From Phoronis australis (Eukaryota > Phoronida > Phoronidae), in contig NMRA01000099.1 in assembly GCA_002633005.1 (NCBI GenBank), positions 826,186 through 890,185 on the forward strand: a stretch of DNA of 64,000 bases, in the 5' to 3' direction. Both the position numbers and the translations under genes were made by a program. This document shows, one piece after another, positions 14,564 through 26,122 of the stretch (position 1 is its first letter; every line of letters begins with the position of its first letter). A model generated the notes under the pieces. It was not told where the DNA came from and did no database searches. It worked only from the letters and a program-made list of their open reading frames with translations.

Positions 14564-14599
14564 GTGCGTGTGTGCGTGGGTGCGTGCGTGTGTGGACGG
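14258..14599. mobile_element. MITE-like element with CCGTCCACACA ends and internal (TG)n
   Basis: CCGTCCACACA at 14258 is matched by inverted TGTGTGGACGG ending at 14599. Internal segments CCTAGAACAACTTCCAC and GTGGAAGTTG are also inverted, and CCCTAGAACAAGTTG recurs before the TG tract. No clear target-site duplication is seen. Confidence 0.5.
14524..14582. repeat. (TG)n microsatellite
   Basis: A TG dinucleotide run grading into TGCG/TGTG imperfect repeats at the right end of the MITE-like element. Confidence 0.97.
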
Positions 14600-16339
14600 C
14601 ACTATAGATTGTGAAGCATGTCTACAAACATTAATTTATCATGTACTGAATGTGGCCCAGTGAACACCTATAACTGATAGTTGATTAAAACTGAAATAAA
14701 AAGGCTTCGTACAGATTGTATTACAACTTTCTGATACATATGCTTACTGTATGTTTTTCAGAAACCATAAAAACATAATGCCATAGATTACAGGAAGTAG
14801 TCTGAATAAGGACACCACTGCAATCAAAACAGTAACTGACCCAGAGTCCAAAGTCCAGCACTGCCCTTACATAATCACAAGTTCACATAATCACAATTTC
14901 AGCTGAACCATTTGAAAATCTTTTCACAAAAACTCAACACTAAATGCACCTGCAGCAAAGCTGAACAAAAGAGCAACTAATCAGAAGCAATATCTATTAA
15001 TTCAGTAAAGTATCTACCTGAACATTTCAAACTCCACATAATGAGAACCAAATTACTCATTATTTCATTCTCCATGTTTTTTTAGCACTGTCCACAATTT
15101 TCCGCAATGTCTTTCTGATGGTAGATGTATAAAAGTTGAACATGGTAAAGCATTAATTTGATGCTGTTAAACGAAAAGTAAGGAAAGAAAATGTCACTTG
15201 TTCGCCATACTGCGTCCTACAGTAAATTGGTAAGATTTCAACATACTAAGAACACACTCCTAGTGACAAGAATTTCAGATGATAACAGGCTAAAACAATG
15301 ACAGTAACCTTAACAAACTGTGAGCCGCCACTGGAACACATGAAGGAATACATGAAGGATGACGCACAAAAGACATAAAACTAGAACAAGGACTAAGCTT
15401 GGACTTTAGTTTTACTCATTGCAAAAGCCTTAGAGGTGGAAATGATACATGTATGTTGTTGGAACCAGGAAACTCTTTCAGAGCAAACAAGTTCTTCCAT
15501 AAAATTCATATATAAATACCATAAACTTTATGTGTGCATATTAATGAGATTATATACGTGCCTTGTTATGAGAAAAAAAATGGAAAAAACACGACAAACA
15601 TAGTTTGCCAAAAAATTTCCGACGCAGATATGAAACTGAAAACAAGAGAGTGTAAAATACCTATATTCATACACTGGTCCAGGTGGCATGCTTCATAAAT
15701 TCTACTTTGTGGCACTATCACCCTTTCCATAACTGAATTAATGTTGTACATTTGATATTCACAAGTTGAAAGATCAAGTTTGAGCTCTGATGATGGGAAA
15801 AATTTGAGCACCATGAAATGGAGCGTCACCTTTTGACAAATTTCTTTTTTGCCAATTCAGTAACCAGTTGTTTTTCTACAAGGTTTCATACAGTTCACAA
15901 CAAATAACCAAAGTTGGTTTGATTTTGTTATAATTTTTAAAATATAACTAGCAAAAGAAATTCATAAGCAAATTTTTTTCGGCGAATTTCCCGAAACATG
16001 TCACAAAATATTTAGAAAATGCGAATGTAACAAGCACACTACTATCATGTCAACGACAGACTTTTCTTTCTTATTTAATTCAGAAAATAATGTTTATTAG
16101 ATTGTTTTCATTTAATCAGCTGCAATGGGCACAGTGAGTGTGCACTACATGCAGTTGAGTAAGATTTGGCATGCATCCCATCTGTTGATATAAGTTACAC
16201 AATGAGCTGACGAGCAGAACTACCCAGGCGACATAAAATTTCAAGGTCTATGTGACATTAATATCCAGCAATTTCTAGCTGTATTTTGACTCCAGTCTTC
16301 AAACAGCTAGCTGGCTGGTTACCTAACTGGCCGACTCAC

Positions 16340-16689
16340 CTGTACGCCAGAGTCATGCACTGGAAAAGTTTTGTTAGGGATCCATCTATGGAGATATTAT
16401 GTCCAAAGTGGTACTCTTGTGAAGTCTCTTGTATAGCACTATCAAAGTCAAATCCTTCTTTCTTAACATCGGCTGGGCTTAACGCCGTTTCTACTTCAGT
16501 TTCATCGTCCTCTTCGTCTTCTTCGCCATGTACTCGAGTCACCATGAAATTTCCGCTGTGAATTGTCTTGCTGTCGTCGATGTCTAAACATTTTTTGCGC
16601 CTCGACAAATCAGCAACGGAAATATTTTCAGGTTCGTCGGTCATAAAAGTGTCACTACGAGTCATTCTCAACACTGCTACAGCACTCAT
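16340..16689 (-). CDS. Mondo/ChREBP-type glucose-sensing transcription factor, first coding exon
   Basis: On the minus strand ATG at 16689-16687 opens a 350 nt exon ending CGTACAG|GTGAGT at 16340, giving 116 residues and two bases of the next codon. MondoA and ChREBP are bHLH-zipper partners of Mlx. They shuttle between cytosol (MondoA also sits at mitochondria) and nucleus and activate genes in response to glucose-6-phosphate. Seen: IHSGNFMV at residues 43-50, matching Mondo conserved region 1; an acidic linker (GEEDEEDDETE); a (Y/F)DFD motif at about 80; then ISIDGSLTKLFQCMTLAY at 99-116, matching conserved region 2 with the CRM1 export signal. The split codon AG|N fits the Ser that follows LAY in relatives. 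Later exons would lie at lower coordinates; none was found, so the bHLH-zipper is presumed beyond the window. It could be the single invertebrate Mondo or one of two paralogues. Confidence 0.9.
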
Positions 16690-18477
16690 CAGTATAGTTT
16701 TGGGCGAAAAATCTGCGACAACTCAGAGCCAGAAACCTACGATCTCTCGCCATATTGTTTACGGGCGAAGGCTGGTCAGTGTTGACCAATCAGAAACCAG
16801 ACAGCATTACGGAAATACCCGATGATAGTTGAATCGGGACACACCGCCAAAGATTTTATAGATACCTAAGATCTCCGACTTATGACCTAAATAGTCACAG
16901 CGTTACAAGTAGCGCCACCTTCTGGAAGGCGCTCAAATACAGCATAATAACACGGTTGACTGTAATGCCACTGTGTCATCTGGTGCTTACAAAATACTTT
17001 GTTTCGCTTGCCTAAAGATANTTTCCAGACAGCAAATGTGTTTTGCCTAGTGGTCAGCTGACAAATGGATTCGTCGCAACAAAACCGCTGTCAGAAAAGC
17101 AACTAAACAAGTTACTAAACTGAAGTAGACGCACTCTTTAATAATAATTAGTGATAATTGTAACAAACGCCTGTAACGATTTCACTGGCGATTGCTATTC
17201 AACTTTGCCTGACTTTTCGTCTTCTTTGTTTCATTCACTGCTCCTGACCCGCTCTTTCCGTCTTTGTTGTTGTTTTTGTTCACATGACCATGTTGGGACA
17301 AAAATCTTTTTAAGCACTTCCGGTGTAAAATTAGATTGAATTCGTCACGCTTGAGGAGTGTTAATTGCATGAGGGGGGCGGTCCCTGGCCCAATGAGATA
17401 TAGAACCAGATACCGTTATCACAGCTCATTGCCCTGGCCATTGTGCGCTGTGGCTGACTTGTCTCATCACGACACGAGGTAGCGCTTTCATGTGGCGAAG
17501 TGTCGGCGTGTTCTTCAAGCAGAGGGGTTTGTCTAAAAGTTCCTTTGAACAATGCATTAGACACTTTGTTGTTGACTAGCTTCTGGCTAATACTAAAAAT
17601 TTTACACTTTGCTCCATTAATTAAGTGCTAAAGTGGCTAGCAACCTCGGAAATTGGTCCTAATGACTAGTACTAATCACTTGACTAGTCGGGAGACATGG
17701 CCTGCATTCTGCAAGCCAAGAATGACAGCAAAGTGCCAAATTTCGAGTTCATGCATACTCGAACTTTATTAGGTTTAATGGTGGGATCATCAAGTGCAGG
17801 TTATAGTTGGAGCAGTATGGGACAACTTCTATTGGCAGCCAAGGTGTGTCACTCTGTGGGAAAATCTTGGATGTAGTGCTTAGACAAACTCTAGTCTCAC
17901 ACCATCCATTGATCCAACTAAGAATGTCTACGGACTGTGCAATGTGGAATTGTATTATTTGGTAATTTCTTTCACTAACAACTGAGTTGAGTTGGCAATG
18001 GAATCGTTGTTAGGAATATTGTAAAACCAACTTTTATGCGAGAATAAATTTTAGTTTTCTATCCATCTCATAAATGGCAAAATGAAGCGTTAAAATTTCC
18101 CGGAACATGATAGATTTTGTTCTTTCCTTGGTTGCCATCATCCCATGGGCACCTCCAATATTTTCCCTCTTGCCACTAAGTTCCCCAGCCTTGTGATCCT
18201 AATTTCCATTTGTGTTCACTAATTATTTGGACTTTTTTGTTTCACAAATTCACAGCAGACCAGATATGCAAATAGCCGCATTCATGGTAGTGTGAACTTG
18301 AAATCACAGTACACCCAGTCTTTGAACTTTTACTTCAATTTTGGTTATAACTCTTCTGCGTGTGTGTATATCTTAAGCAGTGAATGGTCATCCCTATTTG
18401 TGACATATTATGTCATTCATTAAAGTGACTTTGTGATATATTTTAACTTATCATATTTTAAGTTTTCCATGTCACAG
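16690..18477. other. Intergenic region between Mondo and PSPH
   Basis: About 1.8 kb separates the two divergent start codons. The Mondo side has promoter-like motifs. The PSPH side should contain its untranslated first exon, which was not located. A single N lies at 17021. No coding segment is recognised; open frames here lack protein-like composition. Confidence 0.6.
16749..16795 (-). promoter_or_regulatory. Probable Mondo core-promoter motifs
   Basis: GCCATATT (YY1-like) at 16749-16756 and ACCAATCA (CCAAT box, inverted relative to Mondo) at 16785-16792 lie 60-105 bp upstream of the Mondo ATG. CCAAT boxes function in either orientation. No TATA box is seen. The transcription start is not determined. 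Confidence 0.4.
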
Positions 18478-18488
18478 AAAAACTAGTG
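18478..18488 (+). other. PSPH: PSPH 5' untranslated segment after an upstream intron
   Basis: A pyrimidine-containing tract ending TGTCACAG at 18477 lies just before the 11 nt leader and ATG. In the AT-rich sequence upstream no promoter elements are obvious. The simplest reading is that this is the acceptor of an intron in the 5' untranslated region; the first exon could not be located. Confidence 0.45.
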
Positions 18489-18625
18489 ATGGATCAAGAC
18501 AGTGTTAAGAGAATATGGCGCTCAGCCGATGCGGTGTGCTTCGATTATGACTCAACTGTGGTCATTGATGAAGGTCTTGATGAACTAGCTTCTTTCTGCG
18601 GTGTTGGAGAGCAAGTAAAGCAATG
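18489..18625 (+). CDS. PSPH: PSPH coding exon 1 (start and catalytic motif I)
   Basis: Encodes residues 1-45 plus two bases of Trp46. It holds FDYDST with the phosphorylated nucleophile Asp19. The exon itself starts at 18478 after a TGTCACAG acceptor, leaving 11 nt of 5' untranslated sequence before ATG. The donor is CAATG|GTAGTA. The next residues, read across the junction, are TIKAMGG, matching the (T/R)RAMGG context after the equivalent human boundary. Confidence 0.95.
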
Positions 18626-21600
18626 GTAGTATAGTAGATGTCGTGACATGAATATTGTGTTTCCATAGGCTACCGCTATCATTCAGCGTTGCGTCTAGAC
18701 AACCCATTGTCATATAGCATTTCTGTTCTCAAACACTAATTGCATGCGGACTATGCAAAAGTAGTTTAAACTGTGAACTTATGCCCTTCAGCCCAGTTCG
18801 TAATACTTTTATTTTATGTAGTCTGTATGTGCCTATGAATGATAACCAGCCACCTCTAGATTTATGAGCAACAAAACTGCTCTGCCTGAAAATAATGGCT
18901 GCTTGAGACTTCAGCTGTATGCTTAAACTGTGGTTCATCACACTTAAGAATTCAACTGTCTGAGCACCCTGCAAATAGGTAATATTTCTGGAACAAAATG
19001 CTGGAAAATTGTCACTTTTTTACGGAATATATGGCTTCCACATCTATTCCTACTGATTTTTGCATTTCCATTCATTTATTTTGTACAGGGGACCTTCTTA
19101 TTAGCGGTCAATAAGAAGGCCTCCTAATTTAAATCGAATTTTTAATCATTGTATTATTATAAATTAATGTAGATATAAATGTTTCTCTCTCTCTCTCTCT
19201 CTCCCTCTCTCTCCCTCTCCCTCGATCCCTCCCTCCCGGCTCCAACCGTCCATCCCTCCCTCCCTCCCTCCCTCCCTCCCTCCCTCCCTCTCTCTCAAAA
19301 TTGCAAAATCATCAGAACTGCATAACTAATGTGCTGTTCTCGTGATTGGCTGCGAAGTTTTTTTCCACTTTTTGTGATGGTTAAGACACACTTTCCCTAC
19401 CTTTTCTTAGTTTCAAGTAACTAACAATAATGAGAAACCCCAGGCGAGTACTGACATACTTAAAATGGATGTTAGTCGCTACTGTAGACTTTCTTGGCAA
19501 TGTATGCTCTATAGAAATGAGATGCTCTTCTCGGTATAATGTCTTCCTTTCTTGTTCTCCTTGCATGCTTTAGGACAATCAAAGCCATGGGAGGGTCAGT
19601 GACGTTTCGCGATGCACTGAAAGCAAGGCTGAACATCGTTCAGCCCTCACGACAAAAAGTGGAACAGTTTATCAGGACCAACCCACCCAAGTTCACCCCT
19701 GGTATGAGGTAAGTTGCTTATTATCAAGTTCGTGTATTGTGTTGTCCACTAGATGGAGTTCATGCGCTATCTGATCAGTGTAGTTACACCCATGTTTTAG
19801 ATGACACTTGATTTAGTATTGATGACTGTTGTTGGCCTTCCAGATAAAATGATGTGTTATCCAAAGAGTGAGGCTGTGTAGACTGTGTTGTTATTGTTGT
19901 AATCACCACTGTTTGCATTTCACGTACGGTAAAGCGTAAGTCACTGTTGGTATTTGATGCTGACCTTCCAGATGTGTCATGTGGCATTCAAAAAACATTG
20001 TGCAACACCACAGAGCCTTGTTTTCTTGTACTTCGCTCTACAGCTAAGTGGTAACACTGCCTTTGGCGTCACATGACCAGGTCCCAGGGTCTAACCTTTG
20101 ACCTCTAATTCAACTCAGAATTATTTTTCACATTTCTCATCCTAATTTTGTGCAAACTCGAAATAAGCGTCTATTATTCTGTGCTCGCCAATATTATGGC
20201 TTTGGTAAATGAGTGTCTAATCCAAGTTCACACTTGATGACCCTAAATTTGAGCTCCAAACTCAAGTAATAGCATGGAATTTTGGGTGCTTTGATTCTGG
20301 ATGGTCAAGTGCAAAGCAGTATTAGACAGTCATCCATGCAAACCCTGATATAGAATAATAGACACTGGTCTTGAGTTGGATTAAAAGTAGAATGGGAAGT
20401 GTTCAATTTTGACTACAAAAACATGAGGGTCACGGGGCTCAGAGAGCAACCACTTCCCTTCCCCAGTTGCCTGCTCTCCCTCATGACAAAGGCTTCCTAG
20501 CAATAGCTCTATAGTGAGCCAGCCAACCGCACAAATCGCTTGTGCAGTGTTACGTAATCATTAACAAGGCCTTGAGAAGACATCACAATAAAATTCACAT
20601 GTATAACTATTTAGTCATCTGTTAAAAAATTTAGTTCCATTTTACAAATTCTTGATTAAAATCGATCATATACAGTTGTCGAACGGCAAAAATTGATGAA
20701 CAACTTGCCGAGAAACAGACCATTTAGCATATGAGGCATTAATACGCATGTTACACGGCTTGAATCATTTGTTCAGTTTTGTCAATAAACGTTTCAAATG
20801 TGGACATTCTCCATTCAGACCATTTATTTATACTCTATGAACATCCTTCTCTTCATTTATTTGCCAAGTAATTGAAAGAATGTTGCTCAATTTCAATTCG
20901 TTGAGAACTATTTCCAACATGCATTGATAACCGAGTAATAAATTTCAGCGTCGAGCACTTTCTTCTGATGTCAGAACCTGTCCGAAATATTAGAAACAGA
21001 CAATATTGGCCGTCCAAAATTCGTGAAATATAAGAAATTCAGCAAAATTGATGGTGTGCAAAATTTATGGGTTCAGGGGCCGACAACTTTTCGATTTGCG
21101 GTTTTAGACAGTTTGAACTTGCGCGCATATTTGTGATCGTTATTGTTGACAAGAAATGCACTCACACGATCATAAACAGCGATGTTACTGACTCTGAACA
21201 GAATCGACTCACCAAACTTTGTGATAAGAAATAATATTATATACATGTATTTGCCATGTAACAAGCCTTGACTGATCATTCGCATTATCCATTGTTGCTC
21301 ACCGTCTTCATGTTAACTGTCCGCAAACCAAACACAAACGACGCGACTACAGCTAATATATGTATATAATACCCTGGTTTGTTTCTGGGGCAGCGCGTGT
21401 GACATACTTATGAGTCACCTGTCATTCAAACACACCAGCGAAATAGCGTTGCCGCCAATGAGCTACATATAAGTAAGATCCCAATGGTCTTAGCTCGATT
21501 ACATATCCGGGCATTTATTTGACAATTATAGAGCTGTTGCTTTATGCGACTGATGTATGTTCAATAAATAAAAGTTTGGAATTGTTATTCTGAAACATAG

Positions 21601-24600
21601 CAGTAGGCCAGATCACAATTTAACGGAGGTAGAGCGTACGTAGGTCTAATTGCAAAACATGACCACGCGCAAGTGACTGTTCACGTAGCCGGCTACAAGT
21701 GCGTTAGATTCTTATACGCTAATTATGCTTTAATATGATAAAAGTGGTTTGTCCTGATAATGTCGGCCCTTGCATTCCCGGTACTGCTGTTGGAATTTTA
21801 TCAGTCCTGTGTTCACTCCTGTCCGATAGCAGTGCCGTCCGCTCGTGAATAAATTCAATTGATATTTTATGCGTATAGGCGGATTTATATCGATCTCCGC
21901 TATGGGCCCCTTTTTCATTTTACAAATTACACACAATGGGTGACCAAACGGTCCGTGAAAGTGATGGAACGTGGATTTTTGCATTTCACAAAGTTTGTTT
22001 TAACTTGACACTGAACAAATTCGCCGATTCGGGCTCATGGCAAAGCGAAGGTCGGGGCGCCGGGAGGAAGGTAAGCGGGCTGCAGGTTCACAGAAAATAA
22101 ATTGAAGCGGTGAATACGAAATCTGACTTGGTAACACAATGGTCTCCTCACTGCTGCTTATTAACTAGTTGTTAATTCAAATAAAAAGCGTGATACTGTG
22201 ACGATTACTCGAAAGTCGGAGAACATACAGTTTATTTGCATAATGAAACCGCGATCAACCTTCATGGCAAATGTTTCGAGTCCGTTAATACGACTGTCAA
22301 GGAAACGCGATCCACATCGATAACTATAGACTGCGACATCAGTCAATACATTACACCGGCATCAGTTTTAAACGATGTGTAACTCCGTTGTTTGATGAAC
22401 TTCAAGATTTCCATCCCCGATCATGCGGAAAAGCGCACTGTACGAAATGTGAGAATTATGGCTAATTCCGCTAAAATCGACGTGTCCGAAATTTGAGAAA
22501 TAGTGGTGAATGCCAAATTCAACCATTTTCCAAATTTCAGAATAAAAAAATCAGTTTAGGGTTGGATTTAGGTGTCCAAAATTCGGGAGACTGTCCTAAA
22601 TTCGTAAATTTTTAGGGTATGATTATTTTTGCATGATATGTATTGAAACCGTGTTTTTGATTTGTCAGGTCACATTGTTTTGATGGCGTCTGTGATCAGT
22701 ACCCAAGTGGTGCGTTTTGAGTCACAGTATATGTAAATAAAAGATTTAAATCCATTTCTATGAGTTTATTTATAGAAAACCAATTACAAGAGCTGAGAAT
22801 TCATCCAAATGCGAACATGACAATGAAACCAGAATGTTGTCTAGATGTATCCACCATCCGAACCTGAGTTAAGGAAAATACTTTTTGTATTATTACTTCT
22901 CAACTCCATTTTGGTGAATACCTCATTTAAGGATACTCTACAAAGTTTCCCGTTTGGAGACGCAAAATGTTGTTTTTTGTTCATGCTCCTGAGTAAGTTA
23001 GAATGTACTGTTACGCCTGAAAGTGAAGTGCGCTGTTACTCACGATTGGTTCAGTCTACTAACGGGATCAGAGAACTGTAAGAAGTGTAGACAGGTCCTA
23101 CGTATTTTAAATCTGGAGTGTCCCTAATTGATAACAGTTATTTATTTATCTGTTATCGGGAGTTCTGAGGCTCAGCTCAGATGATGCATCATGTGGCGTA
23201 CGAACTTGAATTCAAAAAGAATTTTAACACTATAAGAAAGATGGCCTCTTCATAGTAAGAAACCAAACTAAGTTTAAAAAAATAATGTTCTGTTATGGCC
23301 CCAGCTATGATTATGGATTCGTAAAACATCCTTTTGCTATGTATGTTTCAAATGTTTAAACTTCCAACAGCCGTCATCTTCTCTTAAGCGTGCCTCATGT
23401 CGTCAGAGCGAAATGAAGAGTTACATTTACATTACGGACAAAACACTGCTAACTGAAATAGGCATAGGTATCTAAGCTTGGCTGAAAGTAGTGCTTTCCC
23501 TGCTGGTGTAGCTTGGTCTTTAGTAACAGGCAGAGGAATACCTATGGTTATCCAAGCCTACAGTGTAAATATATTCACAAAAGACCTTTATTATGAAAGT
23601 CAATGCAGGCACAATAGAGACAGGTATACAAAATCAGATAAGAGATAATTATCCCCAGTGCTTTCCCTGAACAGCTGGCCCTAATGCTAAATCCTAGGAC
23701 CAGTTACTTTTTTCAGGTCTGCAGTTTGACTTGAAAGTCTTGTGCTGTGATCTTTTTGTTTCTTTTTCTTTTTGTTTACGTGATAGCTTGTATCGCCTCA
23801 TTCGGGTTTATGCCGAGTGTTCAATGTTATGTAGGGCCTCATGGAGAAGTCTACGCATTCTACCAAAATATCTATGAAACTCAATTCTTTAAAATTACAT
23901 ATTTTCTGAAAGTAATAAACCTGTAGAATTGGATTTTTGACTTTACACTTGTAAGTCAGTGATTGCGTCTGGTAACTATGTCTTTTCAGTAAAATCTCAA
24001 ACAAAAAAGAAAGATTTGTTCATAGCAAAGCAATGGCATCTTTTGACCAAGTTTTGCTCAAGATAAAATCTCAAAAAAAATGTTAAATTTTCTAAATTAT
24101 TTCATTTTCATTTCATGCAACCTTTGAGTTTTTTTCATATAAGTCCTACTTTTGATAGTTGTCCTTGCAAAAGTTGTTCGTTTTAAAAGCAATTTCTGAC
24201 GGTGTTTTGGAAAACGGTGCATTAAACCTGTGGTCTCTGCCTGGTTGTTGAAAGTCGGCGAGTCTTGTATGTCGTGGGAGCTAAGTCCTGCAGGAGACAG
24301 ACTTTCACAAAGATACTGGTGCTTCCAAGAACATTTTGATCGCATAAAATGACACTGGGCCTTAAGCTGGGCCTGGTTGTCTAGAATGAAAATTTGGAAA
24401 TTTTGTAGGGTGAGCGTTGCGTAAGCCGCATGAATGCAGTTTGTCGGCAAGTTTTGCAACTGTCTCATTGTGGTTGTTTCAGCCCAATGTTGCATGGTGA
24501 CATCAGCATGGTTTGTAGTGTACATGTTGTAAATTTTTTTTATAAGTTTTCTTTTTGCAGTTAAGTAACCAGCCTTTGAAAAAAAAAATATTTTGTTTCA

Positions 24601-26122
24601 TTTTGTCCATGATCTCCGAATTGATGCTGCATGGGGCTTTAACGCCAAATGTGTTTATATTGCAGACAACTGGCTAGCCAGCTTTTGGCCAAAGGAGTGA
24701 ATATGTACCTGGTGTCTGGAGGATTCAGGTCCATCATAGAACCAGCGGGTAATCAGTTGGGAATTCCCCCGGATAACATATTTGCCAACAAACTGTTGTT
24801 TGACGACAATGGTGAGTGAGAGAGTGGAATCAACTGATTTATTTTTTGAAACATAAATTCCTGTCACAATTTATAATCGACTGACCACAGGCACACAAAC
24901 TGCTTTCAGTATTAAATTTCATCGCCAGAGACTTATTAAAAACCTGCCATTTGTTTTCATAATATTCTTTGTTTCCATTTTTTCATGAAAATTTATTTAA
25001 GCTTTTTTAAATAATAAGTTAATTCAACTTTAAAAATTGCAATAGATGGTAATTGGTTCTGCATAGGGGGTGAAAAACCTGTCTTAGCTAGAGTGAAAAA
25101 AACATTCATTGTCTTCAACCCGTACCCACTAAATCCAATCATTACAGTGAAAGCATCCAATTTAGTGTATTCATATTTCTCAACACTAGAGAAATCTGAT
25201 ATACTTTTCGAAAGCTTCTTAGTTTCTAAAGAAGTCAAAAAAGGGGAACAATATCGTCCAACTTCGCATAACCGATGCTGCATCAATCAGAATCTCTAGC
25301 CCCCATTGGTCAAAATAGCTTATTTGTTCATATTATTTATAGACAATTCTCGTCTTTAGCCAATTTAAACATACACCCGTCTGGGCTGAAGTCAAAAACA
25401 TTCTGTAAAATAACTTGCCGTTTGGCGTTTGACTTTTTTAACTCGGAAATCAGATTCCCGTTTTTATGATAAAAACTTTGATGGGTCCAACTACTGAAGC
25501 GTCTCCTAGTAGAATTTTTTGTTGCTGTGGCCGTCTCCTTAACGTGGTAACGGACCTTTATGGAATTCGATAATTGTATTCCCTTTAACAAGACATCTAA
25601 TTGATGGATCCAATTACCGCTCTACCTGTTAGTGGAATGAGGTTTGTTACGTTTACATCTGTTTTTAGTTCCTTTCTGTATTTTCATGAATGGCAAATTG
25701 TTTTTGGAGAGATGTCAGTGCCTCCCACTTCACAGACAGGTTTCAACAAATTCTATACCATATAGTGGCCATTTTTATGATACCAGTTACCACACTGAGA
25801 AACATACCTTTTGCAGTGTAGTGGTGGGCGCATTTCAACTCTTCGCGTTGCTCTTGTTCTGTCTGCAGGAGACTATGCTGGTTTTGACCTTGACCAGCCG
25901 ACCTCTGAGTCAGGGGGCAAGGCCAGAGTGGCTCAGATACTGAAGGATCGTCACGGTTACAAGAACCTCATTTTCATCGGCGATGGTGCTACGGACCTAG
26001 AGGCAAGCCCTCCTGCTGACGCATTCATTGGCTTCGGAGGAAACGTTGTGCGGGAAAAAGTTCAGAAAGAGGCCCGTTGGTTTGTGGTGGATTTCAATGA
26101 ACTTCTTAAAGAATTGTTATGA
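18489..26122 (+). CDS. PSPH: Phosphoserine phosphatase, complete four-exon coding region
   Basis: Coding exons 18489-18625, 19574-19708, 24666-24811 and 25869-26122 join in frame to 672 nt, giving 223 residues plus TGA; the human enzyme has 225. The cytosolic enzyme hydrolyses O-phospho-L-serine to serine, the last step of the phosphorylated serine pathway. Seen: HAD motif I DYDST with the nucleophile Asp19 and acid/base Asp21; Glu28 and Arg64, matching known substrate-binding residues; motif II SGG with Ser108; motif III Lys157 in SGGKARV; motif IV GDGATD with Asp178 and Asp182; then the family-typical PPADAFIGFGGNVVRE. All introns are GT-AG with phases 2, 2 and 1. The start is the first ATG after an acceptor at 18476-18477, so an untranslated 5' exon is expected upstream. 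No frameshift or lost catalytic residue is seen. Odd: Tyr20 replaces the usual Val in motif I. The gene lies head to head with Mondo. Confidence 0.97.
18626..19573 (+). other. PSPH intron 1
   Basis: A 948 nt GT-AG intron, phase 2. It holds a CT/CCCT low-complexity tract at 19183-19296. No other element was recognised. Confidence 0.9.
19183..19296. repeat. CT/CCCT low-complexity tract
   Basis: CT dinucleotides followed by CCCT tetranucleotides in PSPH intron 1, on the plus (coding) strand. Confidence 0.97.
19574..19708 (+). CDS. PSPH: PSPH coding exon 2 (cap helix region)
   Basis: Encodes the end of Trp46 through Met90 and two bases of Arg91, including AMGG, the helical cap with Arg64, and QPSR. 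The acceptor is CTTTAG|GACAATC and the donor is ATGAG|GTAAGT, a consensus donor. It corresponds to the cap domain that closes over phosphoserine in the known enzyme. Confidence 0.95.
19709..24665 (+). other. PSPH intron 2
   Basis: A 4.96 kb GT-AG intron, phase 2. It is AT-rich and contains no coding segment, RNA gene or transposon that I can recognise. Open frames inside it have no protein-like composition. Confidence 0.85.
24666..24811 (+). CDS. PSPH: PSPH coding exon 3 (motif II)
   Basis: Encodes the end of Arg91 through Asn139 and one base of Gly140. It carries YLVSGGFRSI, in which Ser108-Gly-Gly is HAD motif II that binds the phosphate, followed by the NIFANKL segment typical of the family. 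The acceptor is TTGCAG|ACAACTG and the donor is AATG|GTGAGT. It follows the longest intron, about 5 kb. Confidence 0.95.
24812..25868 (+). other. PSPH intron 3
   Basis: A 1.06 kb GT-AG intron, phase 1. Its last ~380 nt (25480-25858) belong to a dispersed repeat family also seen at about 8.5-9.1 kb (reverse) and 26.5-27.2 kb. Confidence 0.88.
25480..25858 (+). repeat. Dispersed repeat, CTAGTGGC-type family, abutting PSPH exon 4
   Basis: It includes GGTCCAACTACTGAAG, CTCCTAGTAG, ATAGTGGCCATTTTTATGAT, GCAGTGTAGTGGTGGGCG and GCGTTGCTCTTGTT. The same order of segments occurs at 26880-27165 and, inverted, at 8600-9000. The homology stops about 10 nt before the exon. Confidence 0.75.
25869..26122 (+). 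CDS. PSPH: PSPH coding exon 4 (motifs III and IV, stop)
   Basis: Completes Gly140 and encodes Asp141-Leu223, then TGA. It holds SGGK (Lys157) and GDGATD (Asp178 and Asp182, Mg2+ binding). The acceptor is GTCTGCAG|GAGACTATG. The 3' untranslated region follows, but no AATAAA is seen in the first several hundred bases, so the polyadenylation site is unresolved. The intron sequence up to about 10 nt before the acceptor is repeat-derived. Confidence 0.96.

Larger units (their letters stand above)
1..16339 (-). other. Probable first intron of the Mondo gene
   Basis: From the donor at 16339 down to base 1 no exon encoding the expected continuation (SGKLxxPKWKxFKGL-like, then a conserved WRxW segment) was found on the minus strand. 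The 16 kb is therefore inferred to be intron. It holds the repeats listed separately: the gggcgcttaa units, CTAGTGGC-family copies, a 50 bp tandem duplication, the foldback at 12.5 kb, a TG-rich MITE and an AATG microsatellite. I recognise nothing further in it. A diverged short exon cannot be excluded by eye. Confidence 0.6.

Noticed and set aside
25811-25868. Upstream extension of the last PSPH exon as an alternative start
   Set aside because: The open frame continues into repeat-derived intron sequence, but the family alignment begins exactly at the CTGCAG acceptor.
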